Source: Rotaria sp. Silwood1 (lineage: Eukaryota; Rotifera; Eurotatoria; Philodinida; Philodinidae). Taken from it: a stretch of DNA of 64,000 nucleotides. Positions 47,928 to 61,371 of this stretch are shown in pieces (position 1 is the stretch's first letter; every line of letters starts with the position of its first letter). The notes under the pieces were generated by a model, which had not been told where the DNA came from, ran no database searches, and saw nothing but the letters and a program-made list of their open reading frames with translations. The DNA is taken from positions 227,680 through 291,679 of the forward strand of contig CAJNOP010000215.1 in the NCBI GenBank assembly GCA_905250075.1. The letters run 5' to 3'. A program made the translations under genes and the position numbers.

Positions 47928-48659
47928 CATCAGAAGCCGTAGCAAAATGAACTTTAATGGTTTTAATTTTGTTCGCTTTCTCTAATTTCATTTTGATCGA
48001 TTTGACTTCGACTATAAGTTGAACTAATCGATTGAGACTTGATTCGATTATATTTGAGTCGAAACGAACTGGAATTGACTCCATGTCTGCCGCACATTCA
48101 TACTCACACCGACAATATAATTCTTCTTTATATTGATTGTTGGAAGTAGAAAAAAGTCTACAATTTGTTTATTTATTAAACAATACACAAAAGGGATGGA
48201 TCCTGCAGGAATATTTAGTTTTCTAATAGGTCTCTTACAGCCAGAAAAGATCAAGTACACCGAACAATGACGTTGATCCGAAATGCTTTTCATCGAATAT
48301 GTTTAAATAGGATTATCTTATAAGAAAAAATATCAGATTGTACCAAAATCGAACTAATCTCGAACAAGCGGATCTATGTCAATCAATTTATTGTATATAT
48401 ATACAGATCAACTTGAACGTGAGAAGTAATGCTCTTTATCTTTTTTTGTTAAGAAACACATATGTCTGTCTTCATTTTTGTCAGACAAAAATGACAGCGT
48501 GCGAGTTTCTCCAAGATTCGCAGACGTATCCTTAATCTTTATAAGTACTTTCGGATAGTGTAAAGACTAATTGTTTCTTCTAAATATCTTTTAACTTTTA
48601 ATATCGAGAAAGACGTCCTTATTTATTAAAGAGGAAAAAATACAAAAGCATGAACATTT
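47928..48659. other. gene-free stretch
   Basis: Short minus-strand frames have no motif. It ends at the 3' end of the peroxiredoxin gene. Confidence 0.4.
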
Positions 48660-49592
48660 TTAAACATTTGCCGTACGAATATAGCCTTTTCCACTTGGAA
48701 GATCTCTCTTAACTGTAAGACCTTGTGGAAAATACTTTTCAACTTCGTTATCATCAACATTGAGTGGGACCATAACTTTGTCACCAACCTTTCAAAATAA
48801 TAAATTGCAATAAAAAAGGCAACAAAAAAGAAATTATTAAACCTTCCAATCAACTGGCGTAGCAACGCGGTAACGATCAACGACCTGTAATGCATCAAGT
48901 AGACGAAGAATTTCACTAAAACAGAACAATTGAGGATATCAATAAATAAGTGGAAAATAAGAAGCATACTCAAAATTTCTGCCACACGCTGCTGGATACA
49001 GTAATGTTGCTTTTACTTTCTTGTCAGGACCAATAAAAAATACCTTAAAAATTAAACAGCTTTAGTTTAATAATGATGAATAGAATAAAACATACAGCGC
49101 GAGCAGTACGTGGTAAGCCATTTCTTTCAAATTCAGCCGGATCACTCATACCAAGTTCCCTAGTTAATTTTCTATCACTATCGTCAATGATTGGAAATGG
49201 AAATTCACCTGAAGGTAGATCTATAGAACCGTAACTTTGAATATCCTAAGTAATCAAAATAAACAAATAGTTAAGATAAAACTTAAGACGAACTTTTATC
49301 CATCCCCGATGAGTTTCAATACTGTCGCATGATAAACCTATTAATTTTGCATTTCTCATAGCAAAATGTGGTTCTAATTTAGCGGCACGTGATAATTCAG
49401 TTGTACAAACAGGTGTAAAGTCTGCTGGATAAGAAAATAAAATACCCCATCTAAAACAACGCAAAATTGAAATGTTTCGTTTAAAAGTAAGACGATGACA
49501 AACTTATTTCCGAGCCAATTATATAATTGAATATTACCAAAAGTTGTTCGTAGTCTATAATTTGGAAAATCATCACCAAGTTTTATAGACAT
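48660..49592 (-). CDS. PRDX6: 1-Cys peroxiredoxin (PRDX6-like), six exons, 223 aa
   Basis: Minus-strand exons are 49592-49504, 49450-49294, 49245-49096, 49043-48970, 48915-48843 and 48788-48660. The five introns (43-54 nt) keep phase throughout. The 223-aa product matches the usual family length. The peroxidatic Cys45 lies in [18 protein letters not shown]. Other landmarks are [59 protein letters not shown] and [20 protein letters not shown]. The enzyme reduces hydrogen peroxide and lipid hydroperoxides in the cytosol, using glutathione in animals. The GDSWG lipase motif of vertebrate PRDX6 is GNKWG here, so phospholipase activity is unlikely. Antioxidant enzymes suit the desiccation-tolerant biology of bdelloids, but regulation is not visible in the sequence. 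Confidence 0.95.
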
Positions 49593-50951
49593 TTCTTCTA
49601 TATCAACAACTGATCTACTTTTTATCTAAAAAAGATATTTCTATAAATGAAAAAGAAAAGAAACTGAATTACAAATAAAAACTAAGACTAAAAGAAAATA
49701 AAAATGCCGCCATATACAATGAAATATTCGACGTAAATAAAAGGAAAATGATTTATTTCGAAGTGAAAAAATTCTTCCTTCCTTATTTTGAAAAATGGAT
49801 GCATAGGTGAATGCTTCCTCAATTCACACCTATGTATGCACCGAGATCGACAATTTTCCCGCTGCAGATCTATCGTAATATTTTTCTTTCAACTACTTTT
49901 AGGTATATCCCATGCGTTTAAGGGTGCACCAGGGCTGCCACTTTCTTAGACAAAGCCAAAAATTTTCTATAGAAAGTGCTTACACTACTGTCCGAAGCCT
50001 AGTCTCCAACGAAACTCTCGACTATAGTTAATATCGAATTCAGGCCGAGAATCTTGGTACGTTTTTGGTACCTTTCTATTCATATCCTCCTTTAAATCGA
50101 CTTTTGATCAAAAATCAATCGATTTGAATTCGACTTTGTGCTACACTTTGTCCTACAGGAAAAAATATTCCTACGTTGAATATGAAGGCATCTAAGAGTT
50201 TTTCAATACTGAATTACCATCATTGATAAATATGATATTCGTCGTCAAAATATCGCTCGATTCCACATAATGCAGTATGCCTCTAGTTTGTTGAAATGTG
50301 ATTAAATGTATTGAAACAGGGAGACGTTCGTAGCTCAATATTTTTGAAAGATTTCAAGTAAATTTTCTTACTCTACTTCTAGCTACGATAATGGAACCTG
50401 AAAAACTTCGTCACAAAGCCTCAAAAAAATTACCTGACCTTGACTTTGCGGGAAGCACAGTTGGGTCTCAGCATGTTGGACTCGAACTTCTGACCCAACT
50501 ATATCGATTATCGCTATATCTACGTAATTCATTGAAATAATACCAATATTATTTAAATATTAGTAGAAAAAATTCTTGTGAGTGATAATATTTTGCTGTA
50601 CTAATATAAAAAAATTCGTTGCATCTCATACATAGCCACGCACTCACCATATTGTTCTTGTCTTTAAGTATTTTAATTCTAACATACTTACGTGTCATTT
50701 AATTGTAACTCTTGTTTTTAAATAAATAATCATTATCGAAAAGTCACAAAGTTAGAAGATTTTTTGAAAATTTCAAAGTGTCTTTGGTTGTTTATCTCAT
50801 TCATCGAATCGATCGAGAACAATAAGCATAAATCCATATTGCAACAAGTTCTTACTAAATTCGAAGGTCGACTAGAATTAAAATTGGCTTAGTATTACTA
50901 ACTTTGTTTCTCAGTATTTTACCGATTTATATAAACAAGCATGATGAAAAA
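49593..50951. other. gene-free stretch
   Basis: No gene. A tRNA-like phrase at about 50465-50505 was examined and rejected. Confidence 0.4.
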
Positions 50952-51143
50952 ATGAATCAAACGTTTTGTGAAATTTCAGGAAAAAAAACGATCATTCTCG
51001 TCTATAATGAATTCAAACAACGCTCGAACCTTGACATCTCATATGTTGTAATTATATACAATTTATCCTGTATTTTTGCATTTCTTCTCTTAATAATATG
51101 GAAAAAAAATAAGTCAATATCATACAGATTCTTTTTCACATGA
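50952..51143 (+). other. possible 63-aa single-membrane-span ORF
   Basis: ATG 50952 opens MNQTFCEISGKK (NQT sequon). A hydrophobic stretch VVIIYNLSCIFAFLLLIIW and a basic tail follow, then TGA. An acceptor-like tttctcag lies upstream. No family is recognised, and AT-rich DNA yields such frames by chance. Confidence 0.25.
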
Positions 51144-51789
51144 AGTATGGGTTTTCTCCAATACCATTGCCTTGTGCTTACAGAACATAAAAGTAAGTAA
51201 AGCATCAACGATGTCTTAAAATAACGATAACAGGCAATAAATATAAATTTGATGAAGAGTCATTATTTACTACTAAAATAGCTGAAGAGTGATATAGGTG
51301 TGTTGACTTCTGAATAATTGTGACTAGCTGTGGGTATTTCAATGGTGAAACTTGGACGTACACCCATAGGCATTGAAAATTTGACTGTGCTGAAACCTAT
51401 GCCTGCGCTGCTTATTTTCAACGCTGGAAAAACAGAGACTTTAATAATTTGATATATTTCCAATTGTACTCAAAATAGACTCATGGGACGTGTAAACTAT
51501 ATTTAGCAGTGCGAACAGTACTGAGTACTCAATTGTAATTGAAATTAGGGACGTCTATGAGGATCCTCTCTTGGTAGTGAGATTCACACCTTAGAACTGT
51601 CTCCATACCTTCAGAACCCTATACCTATTTTCTTAGCCCTATAGTGTTATAGTTGTATTCTTATACTTTTTATTCAAGGCGTGAAACCGACGTAGTACAT
51701 AGCATATCTTGAAGCCTTCAAAACTGATCTGATTTCAACAATCATATGCACATAGCTTTATTAATAACCTAACCAAAATCACTTTACTC
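51144..51789. other. gene-free stretch
   Basis: A minus-strand frame at 51263-51463 (with GVRPSFTIEIPTAS) follows an acceptor-like ttttccag. It could be a lost exon but has no support. Confidence 0.3.
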
Positions 51790-52056
51790 CTAGTGTGTCG
51801 TACGCCTAAATATCAATCGATCTACTCTAATAAATATTATCTTATACTGATACCTAATTTGTTTACTTTGATAGTTAGATGTATGTGTTATTTGTCTCTG
51901 TAGATCGTTTTTCTGATAATAATGCAAATTTCTTTGAATAAAACTCCAATATCTCCATAAAAGAAATGTAAATGTATTACCTATTGTTACTAATATCAAT
52001 GCAAAACAATTGTTTGATGAGTAAGTGGAAACAACATTTATAGTTTTTGATAACAT
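51790..52056 (-). other. possible 88-aa membrane ORF
   Basis: An ATG-started minus-strand frame has one hydrophobic segment (CFALILVTIGNTFTFLLW) followed by a polar, Gln/Arg-rich tail. No homologue is recalled. Confidence 0.25.
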
Positions 52057-54535
52057 GATGCATAAAGATTAACATGTATTTCTCGATTTGAGTTGCATAC
52101 AACTATATCTGTGGGCAAACATTATAAACTTTTACTCAACAAATTCAAGAGACATAGAATAAGAAGAAATCAATAACATATGTTTTATTACATTGGGATT
52201 TATCGCTGAGAAGGACATGAGATAAGCACATAAAAGTAAAAATTTATGATTGTTATTAGTATTTGGCATTTATAAAATTTAGTTGCACAGCGCCTCTGTT
52301 TAAGTAGTGTTTCTTTTTTGTGGCTTTAATCTTAAGAAGTATATTGGTGAAAAGCTATAGACTTTGCATAATAGGAATGTCAAATACTAGCTGCTCCTTA
52401 AGAAAAATTCACTTTTCAACAAGAAATGTTATCTGAGGAAATTTATTACACTGTAGTCAAGATACAATCAAAAACTCCGCTTAAATTATGTCCTAAATAC
52501 AAAAAATGCTTCTACTATAATTATATTTGACTATTATATTTTGAGTTTATAAAATTTGATTGGAAGTACTTCTATGAAAACTTTATATTAGTCAAAGACA
52601 AGTTTTCACGTACCTGAAGCTATTATCAGATTCAAGTATTTCCAGCACGGATTCGTTCTACGACTTACTTTATATCTTCTACTGTTGTTGCAAGTATATC
52701 TCAACGAATTCTATTTAATGGTATGCTCAGATTTCTCATAAAGCAAAGTATAATCTTCAACTGCTCCACAGCACCATCTATCAACGAACATTTTCTATCT
52801 TTTGACCTAGCGGAAATTTGACCACACTATTGTCGAGATCTGATAAAATTCCATTAGGAACAAGTCGCAGAGCGAATTCGGGACGAATTTACTTTTTAGA
52901 GTGTCCTATTGTCATGGCAGCAGAACAAACAAATTGGTCTTTTCTCGGAACTATGTTGAGGTATGAGGAAGTTGATCTGCCATTAGACAGAGCTCCCCAA
53001 GCACCCAAAACTTTTCAAAGGTGCGTTTAAACGCACAACGAAAGATGAAAAATCGAGAGAAGTGCGCGTGTTTGTATGGCAATTAGAGTTCCTGATGCGA
53101 GCGAAAAACACTCATTTTTCACTCTTCATGTGCGTTTAGTCGCGTTATAAGTCGAGGAACGCGGGTCAATGCATAAAAAAAAGAGTGGTCGCTTCTGTCA
53201 TAGGCGTTATCAGTGACAGGATCATAATGAGAGTTTTTGAGTATAAAAAAAAAGCGATTACTTTTTCTCTTTTGTTGCATGCATTTGCACACGTTTTTCA
53301 GCTGAGAACGCAATGAAATGCATAAGAAGGGCGAGAATGGGCGTTTTTCGATCAGAATCGGAAATGTCGATAATCATTCAAACACGCCCACTTTTTCTTA
53401 ATTTTTCGTCTTTTTTTGTGCACTGAAAAGTATTTTTCCAAATTCTTGTGTGCTTGGATCTTTGAGAAGTATTTGGAACAAAAATGGGAGATCTGGAGTT
53501 AGTCAGGGAGCGAATCCGAGGCGGAAATACTCGAATCTGGAGATAGTTTCATCTACGTCACACTTTCTCGACTATTATACAAAAAACAAGTTTGTCAGTA
53601 GGATATAAAGACGAATGTTAGGAGAAGTACAGATTACACTTCTATCTTCTATCCTACAAAACATAGAACATAGTAATTTGAAGAAATTATCATTTTAAAA
53701 CAAAAAACAATTCGTAGTTTTCCACCAAACTTGTATCGCAATTGTTTTACAGCATCTGCTGATCGATTGATTGATTGATTAATACATGTTGACAATTTCA
53801 ATGGAATGCTACAATGAATGGTCTGGAGTAACGATGAAGATTTAGCTTTTTCTTACAAAATTTTTAATAAAATTCTATTGTCGAACTAGTCAAATTAATA
53901 GAAAAATATCATACATTAACTATATCCTTCTTCTGAAATAGAGAAAATTTCAGAATTTTAACTGCTTTGCTCTGCGAAATTTTTTTTTACAAGTCTTGGA
54001 ATAAACTATTTTGATTTCTACAGTTTTAATAAAAATGTATTAGCCAAAAAAACAATGAATAATAGCACAGTTTCTCTTTCTGGGATGAACGTTATGAATG
54101 TAGGAGAAACTGCATTATAATAAATCCAGCTACAAGTATATATAGCAATAATCGGCTTGTAGATATGTTGATTTATTATCTTACACCAATAAAAATGTCA
54201 TAATTGAAAAATTTGTTGATAAAATTTCTCATAGGAGAAAGTCAAACTGAAATAAAAATTTCAAGCAAAATACAATAACAAAAATGAAAGACAATCGATA
54301 ATAAATCTCGTTTTATTACCGCCAGACGATGTCAATGTCTAACACCAAAAAATGCAATGAATGCCTTTAATTGCTGATAACAAGAGATGATATCGATACT
54401 AAACCTTCTAGAAGTTCGAAAGCGCATCTTTTCATATTTATAAAAGATCTTTCTGACTTCTTCAAATTCTGTCACATTATCAAATATGAACTGGATTTTG
54501 CAGATAGTTTTCATATTCTTTCATCAATGAGTCTT
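52057..54535. other. gene-free stretch with a GCGTTTAAACGC palindrome
   Basis: No gene. A perfect 16-bp palindrome, gtgcgtttaaacgcac, lies at 53021-53036. Related GTGCGTTT, AACGCG and GGGCGTTT words recur up to about 53350. Confidence 0.45.
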
Positions 54536-54637
54536 GGATGTGGGTGTGGGCGTGGGTGCGCATTTTCTCTTTTGTCTTCACCCACACCCACCCACCCTAC
54601 ACCCACACCCCACATCCGCACACCCACACCCACACCC
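54536..54637. repeat. telomere-like inverted array 11
   Basis: The G arm 54536-54560 is short. The spacer is cattttctcttttgtctt. The C arm 54579-54637 has CCCACA and CCCTACA words. Confidence 0.9.
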
Positions 54638-57600
54638 TTCAGGATCATCTTCAAATTATCTAATTCCATTAATAACTATCCTTTAATCATAATCATAGTT
54701 ATATGGATCGTTTCGAGTTACAGTTTAGGTGATAGACAAAAATCATGTTATCGTTTTCTTCTTTCTTTCCTGTCAATTCTAAAGGTTTTGAAAAAGATTC
54801 GTCGAAGTCAATATTGAAAAAAAATGAAGAACACAGCGAACATGCTCCAAAGATTTCTTACAGCCGAACGATTTGTAAATCAACTATATTTACATTATTG
54901 TTCTATTGACTACAATATATTTTCTAATGAAAACTTAAGAACCTATAATACAATTCTACAAATATGATAAAATAATTTATATGAATAGACGAATAAAAAA
55001 GTCGTTTGTGGAAACACAAAATCTGTTTTTTTTTTTATCTAAATAGAAGTATTCAGTGGAACACGATTTGTTCTCGTTTTATATGAAAAAAGACATGTTC
55101 AAATACAGATTTTTGTAAATTCTTTTCCCATATTGATATTTAAATTATAGTTTCATCAGTAACTTGATTGTTTCACAAGATTCATTCTGAATATAATTAA
55201 CTAACAGATATTCAACTTCGCTCATGATTCATATCAATTGAATTAACTTCTTGATCTGTAGATAACAAATAATAATTAGAAGTGTTTATTGTTTCTCAAT
55301 ATGAATATTAAACATTTGCTAGTTGTTCTCTTTTACCAAGTAAATCAATATTAATTCTATAGATCAATACTGCCAATTTTTATCAAAAGATAATGCATTA
55401 AACAGTTCTATCAGATAAACTAAACTTTCCCATCATATTCAAAGCAAACAAACTAAAGAATACATGAGTCTAAATGGAGTGAGATGATCTCAATCGATAT
55501 TCAAAAATCTACTTGAAAGAGTCTTAAGCTAATAGAATTAACAGTGGCTCTCAAACCAACGAGAACCGATACCACACTTAGATCGTCGTCTATAATATCG
55601 TATATCTGCAACGAATAATAAATGTAATCATTTGGTATCATACAGATCGCTATTTAAAAAAGAATCGATTTATCTCAATCATTGTTCAACTATTTTACAT
55701 AGAACGATAAAAAATGTATTACGGGTCTATATTACAATTAAAAATAACTTAATCTTCTTGTTGACTAGTTGTGGCAATGCAAATTATTCCGGCTATATGA
55801 GCTAGAGAAAAGTTTGAAAACGTCTAGCATTTTTCGAGTAGGATTTTAAATGTTATTCTTGAGATAAGAAAAATGTTCGTCGCACTTTTCTCTATCTTCC
55901 CATGTGAAAGGAAGCAAATATAAACTAATTTGGCCGGTGTTCAGTTGAAATAAAGAAACAGTGTTTTTCAACTTCTTCTTTCTGTATTTGTATAAAAGTT
56001 TTATTTTTATGAGAAGTTTCATGAAAAAATAAAAACTATAAAATCTATTCTTAAGAAGCTCAGTGGATATTTCTTTCAAATTGACAGAAAAATAAATTAT
56101 TCTTTTTTGATTAAAAAAAAATAGGAATTTGAAACTATCTATTAATTTTCTCAAAATAGAAAATTCTGTTGCACAGATGAGAAACAGATACCAATGGTAT
56201 AATTTTTAATTAATGTAATTCTATGGAAATAGTTTCTTTTTCATTAGTACATAGATTATCGACACATTTGTTTATTAAAAAAAAATTTGGTTTTGACTCT
56301 CTCAATGAAAAATTGTTATCAACATGATCCTCTTGACACAAAATGAATTGAATTCATTTGTTCAATATAAATATGGTTTTAAAATAATTTATTTAAAAAA
56401 CTCCGAAATTGGTTATATTTTTGTATTTGATATACTACTAATAGTATATTTCTAATAGCAAACAAAAAGATTTTGCAAATTGATTAAATTAACAATAACT
56501 ATGAGATATTTGGAATGTACATTGAATGAATATTCTGAAACGAGTCAAAACAATTTCAATTCAATGTCGTATTGACAATCTTTAATCTGATAGCATTATG
56601 AATGTTATAGATTTTTTTTTGACTTTATTACGTCTAACTATACAATCATTCGAGATTACGAGTACTTGACATATGGAAATATTTTTCTTTTTTTATTAAA
56701 TTCATGTAGAATCATTCTCTGAATAGTTATTTAAAATGATAAGTATCGTTGATGAATTTATATTTCAGAAGAAACTAGTACTAATTATTTACAGTTTTTT
56801 TTCTTTCTGAAATCGAATCTACTTTTCATTGGTATAACTATTAGATAATTCCATTATCTTCTAAGACAATATTTATAGAAATATCATGAAATTTTGTCGA
56901 TCTCTATAAGAGATGATTCTATTTTATTTTTCTTTTAATAAAAATAGGATTTCAATAACAATAAAAAAAAAATCTTATGTTTTAAGACTAGTTAATGATC
57001 ATCATAATTCATATACTTCAATGATGAGATAGCATACAATACAATATTCATTTATGCTCTGAATTTATTTTCGTTTTTATTATAAAAAGAAATTATTTGT
57101 CTAACTCATTTCCTTAATTTCGAATGACTACGTTATTTTTAGGTGAAAGATAAATTTTCGTTTTCTTTTCTTTTCATAAGATTTTTTCAAATCTCAAGAA
57201 TATAAAATATTGTTTTAATTTTATTTTTGTTCATGTTAAAGCACTTTATCTGTAAAACATCTTCTCCAAAATGAAACTGATTGATTTATAAAATCCTAGT
57301 AAAACAAAAATAGAATTGACATTTCACTCTCAATGAAAACAATTGAGCAAATTCAAATCAGCAGATATCTGTTGTAGCAATTAATTTTAAACATATTTTT
57401 ATATTTTCGTGTTCAAGATATATATGTGCATTTACTTATTGATACGTCTAGCAAAGTCAAAAATATAATGATGTCGTAGTACTAGTTGATATTTCACGTG
57501 CTTGTTAATTGATAAGATAATTGTAAATATAAACGAATTTTGTGAGAAGATAGATTTTTTCTATTTATTCATTTCTATTATACAAAAACAGTACAATTAA

Positions 57601-60000
57601 ATTAAAATTAAATAAAAGGAGACGTAAAATTGCATGAATAACTTAATCTTGTTTCTATCTTTAAATTTCGAAAGAAATAAAAAACTAACTCAGAAAATCG
57701 TATAATTTAACAGATGATACTATAGAAAATAATCATCAGTTATTGTTTCTTTTTTTCTATTTTATAAAAAATTTAAAAATCTCTTAGTTTCACATACATA
57801 ACCAAATTTTCACTGAATCGAAAGATAGTTTTTCATATAATTTATTGTGATTCCAAGATTCAAGACAAATTCATTCATCAATTCAAGTTTTTTCTAATGG
57901 AAACTTCTCGTTGAATGACAAAAATTGATTGACTATATATATTAATCTTATTATCATTGTGTATGTTGATGCATAGAGTTTGAAAAATTATCAAAATCTA
58001 AAAGATTAGCTTTTCTTCTTTTACAAAATATAATCTTCATTTTAGGAATATCTTATACATTAACATGATTACATTCATGAAAATCTATTATGAGATAAAA
58101 TAAAATTTTCTTCATCATATGTATCAATTATGAGTAGACAATAAATATAATAAAAGCGTATATATAGGTTTTTTTCATCTTTCCCATTTTATCATAGTGT
58201 ATCTCCTTTTTTTTTCCTGTCCTCTATCAGCCACCTATATGCCAAAAAAGTATACATCGTATATAAATGTGCTCAGTAAATATACATCATGTCAACGAGT
58301 CTGATGCCATTATATAGTGTTGAGTAGAATGCCAATTTGAAAGCAATAAACCAACTAGTTTTCTAGTAATACTGATCCAAGTAACATGGTACTGTACACC
58401 ATATCATATCTTTGCCAATTCACGTCATATATGGTTAATAGTCTCATCATAACATGACATCATCTGTGCATCGAGCAGTATAATGATATGTGGCCGATTT
58501 GCATGTCATGTTGTTTATGGCATTCATTAGTATATGAGACGTATTCTTTTTGCTATAAGTATTCCTGAGAGAGACAACAGAGAAAAACAGGAGATGTACT
58601 CTGACCAAAGAGAAAAAAACTGTAAGAATAAAGAGTCTGTTCATAAATGAAGTCATGAGTTTTTCGAAATTTTACAGGGTTTTTCCTGTTCTCTAAGTTG
58701 GATTTGCATGCAACTGAAGATTAGCATTGCTCAATCAACTTTATCAATTCGGCTGACATTTTCACAGTATGTAAAATTTAATCACACGAGGAAGAACCGA
58801 AGTATTTCAACACCAACTGATAATACTTTGGGCGAATACATGAAATATCGACGAAAATGAGAGATGATAAGGTAAGGTATTGGTTGTTCGACGAAAAGAA
58901 CTATCTATACTCACACCTTAGCAGAGCTCTTAAAGCAAGAAAGAATGAACAAGACTACTCGGAACGTACCATCCGAGTAAAAGTCAAAGTATTCATTGTG
59001 TACAAGCTGTTCTATTATATTCATTAGAATTATTATAAGTACGAGATACATGAAGCCTATCATGGATTTTGGCGCTGTCGGCTAATCATCAAATAATTGA
59101 TCATCGAAAAATTTTGCAAATATCGGAATTATCAGTAGACCCGCTAAAACTATGAATGATTAAACTCTCCTATACATCATTCTGGAAGTAATATAACAAT
59201 GCTGTCAAAGCCGGAACATCTCTATTTTTGACGAATTATTTAAATAATATTCCAACTCAATCCATCTTTTAGCTGATATACTATCAGAAACTTTTTTCTA
59301 CTCTTACATGACATCTATGGATTCCTTTTATCTCTTATTTATTTGCTATTTCTATGATTAATTGTTTGTCTCAATTAGAATTAGAATTCAACAGAGCTTA
59401 ATCTTTTATTATGACATTTTGAAGGTCTTGTATGATTATAAAAATTGTATTTCTATTCAAACTTGAATTTGGCAGTTATTTGAAATTTCTGCTATAGGGC
59501 TTGCCCCTTTTGCAAAGGCAAAAACTCACTGAAAACTGGTGCTTCGTAAGATATTTTAAGTTCAGCAGAGTATCTATAGTTGCAACGGCTATAGTTTTCG
59601 AACGGCTTATTTCTTGGTGTTGATATACTTGGACTCTCGCTCAGGTTACTGAGTCTACATACTTTGAAAATGTTAGTCAAGTCAGTAAGATCGATTGAGC
59701 AATGTAGATCGTGGCTTACACGCTATATTTCCTAAGAAGACGTGAGAAAAACTTCAAAATGGTCAAAAATACTATGACTTCATTGCTGAGCAGACGTTCT
59801 TTTTGCATTATGTTTATTTCTTTCCACACTAATAATAGTTATATCTCCTTTCTTTTTCCATTCTCTTCCATTGATAGCCACAATATAAACGGGTATATGC
59901 GATGGATAAACCTATTTCTAATTCCGACAGCATCTGGGATAGATGTGATAAAAAGAAACCATTCGGATTATATATTTTTTTTTTTCATTTGTCGAATATT
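54638..60000. other. 5.3-kb gene-free, very AT-rich stretch
   Basis: The segment from about 55000 to 58600 is among the most AT-rich in the window. It has no long frame, no tandem unit and no G-rich array. The frames at 59492-59680 and 59711-60396 have no domain, and the latter runs through the CCGG repeat. Confidence 0.45.
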
Positions 60001-60297
60001 CCCAGGTCGATCGTTCCGATCACCGGATACTGCAGGAACCGGCAGGAAAGACGCGGAAAAATCGCCGGTTCCTGCAGGAAAACACCGGAAATCAACGGAA
60101 CATGGAAGCAGTATTCCGGCCGGAAATTTTTCGGACTTTTTCCGGCGGATTTCCGGCCGGTTCCTGCCGGAAAGAACAGGAATTGGCTGGAATCCACCGG
60201 AAAAAATCCGAAAAATTTCCGGCCGGAATACTGCTTCCATGTTCCGTTGATTTCCGGTGTTTTCCTGCCGGAACCGGCCGGTACTTTTCGACCTGGG
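60001..60297. repeat. CCGG-rich foldback element (297 bp)
   Basis: The ends mirror exactly: cccaggtcga at 60001 and tcgacctggg ending at 60297. Inner segments (accggaaatcaacggaac, atggaagcagtattccgg) recur as complements on the other side. The whole is saturated with TTCCGGCCGGAA and CCTGCCGG words, so both strands give similar artefactual peptides. No target-site duplication is seen. Confidence 0.88.
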
Positions 60298-60660
60298 TTG
60301 GTATATTCAATATTTGAAAAGAATCTACAGAACTCTAATTGCATGGTATGTTATAATTATTACATCGTGTTCCATATTACAAAATTACGACAATAGAAAG
60401 ATAAGATTTTGAAAATTTAGATAACTAGTTTCAGAAATATAATCTAACACTCGATTGACTCGATTCTATATCTAAGTTGAAGTTTCTTTTGAAACAGTTT
60501 TCTGGTCGATTATTTACATGTTCGTTTATTAATAATAATTCGATAGATATAATATTTTATTGGTGTATGTATTAAGTCATGTTATTTTAACATAAATATC
60601 TATTCTTTTGATAATAATATCGTATTTTGGAGATAAAAATTAAACAATAGAGAAGAAAGG
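60298..60660. other. gene-free AT-rich spacer
   Basis: No feature is recognised. Confidence 0.4.
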
Positions 60661-60669
60661 AGTAAAGCA

Positions 60670-61371
60670 TGAACTGCAAAAAGAGATATTTGAAAAGGAT
60701 CATTGTCTCAGTCCGAAAGAAAAGATAAACGTGTTACAATTAAAGAGCAAGCTATAATATAATCAGGCAGTATAAGTATAGACTACTTTTTCTTCAGAAA
60801 TCGTTGAAGATATGGGCAAGGGTGAGGTTATACAGATATGATTGCGAAGCTTTATTATGATATTGCATATATAAATTACAAATATTATAGTGAAAGTGTA
60901 GTTAAAGATAATTTTCTTTCAGTAAAGAGGTACATAGAAAAATTCATTAATTAATTTGATCGTGAGCATCAAGTAACTGATAAAATAAATATCGTAGAAT
61001 TAGCAAGGTACTTTTTAGATTCAGTTTGCGATCTTTATTCAATTTTGAATGATGAAGCAGAGAAACTTCGTTCTATTTCAGAGACGCAGTTGTATTTGTT
61101 AAGACTCTTAAACAAGGCGAATATATAATCTGTTTTATGAACAATGGTTGCTTGATTGAAATTGAAGTTTGCGAAGAGAACAGATCGGTTGATAAAGATA
61201 AAAGAAAACAGGGATGAAATAGCAAGTATCTTTAGAGAAGTACAACTACAACGCGGTCACACGTCTATCAACATTAAGTACTATGCAATAAAAAGGAACA
61301 GAAAAAACCTTGAAGAGAAGTTACAAAAAGAGATATTGTGCATTTGTGACGTAAAAGGAAAAGGTTCATGA
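60670..61371 (+). pseudogene. decayed coiled-coil-like reading frame
   Basis: From the ATG at 60838 to the TGA at 61371 a single frame of 178 codons keeps protein-like composition but contains four in-frame stops. Surviving pieces include IVELARYFLDSVCDLYS, NDEAEKLRSISETQLYLLR and LEEKLQKEILCICDVKG. An upstream piece (HELQKEIFEKDHCLSPKEK) lies at about 60670-60760. The Lys/Glu-rich heptad-like pattern suggests helical coiled coil. No family is recognised. Confidence 0.45.

Noticed and set aside
50465-50505. tRNA-like phrase with a gttcgagtcc T-arm on the minus strand
   Set aside because: No acceptor stem, D arm or anticodon arm can be folded around it at the right spacing.
59711-60396. Overlapping 90-180-aa frames on both strands around 60.0-60.3 kb
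   Set aside because: The same peptides appear on both strands because the DNA is a palindrome of CCGGAA words; it is a repeat, not a gene.
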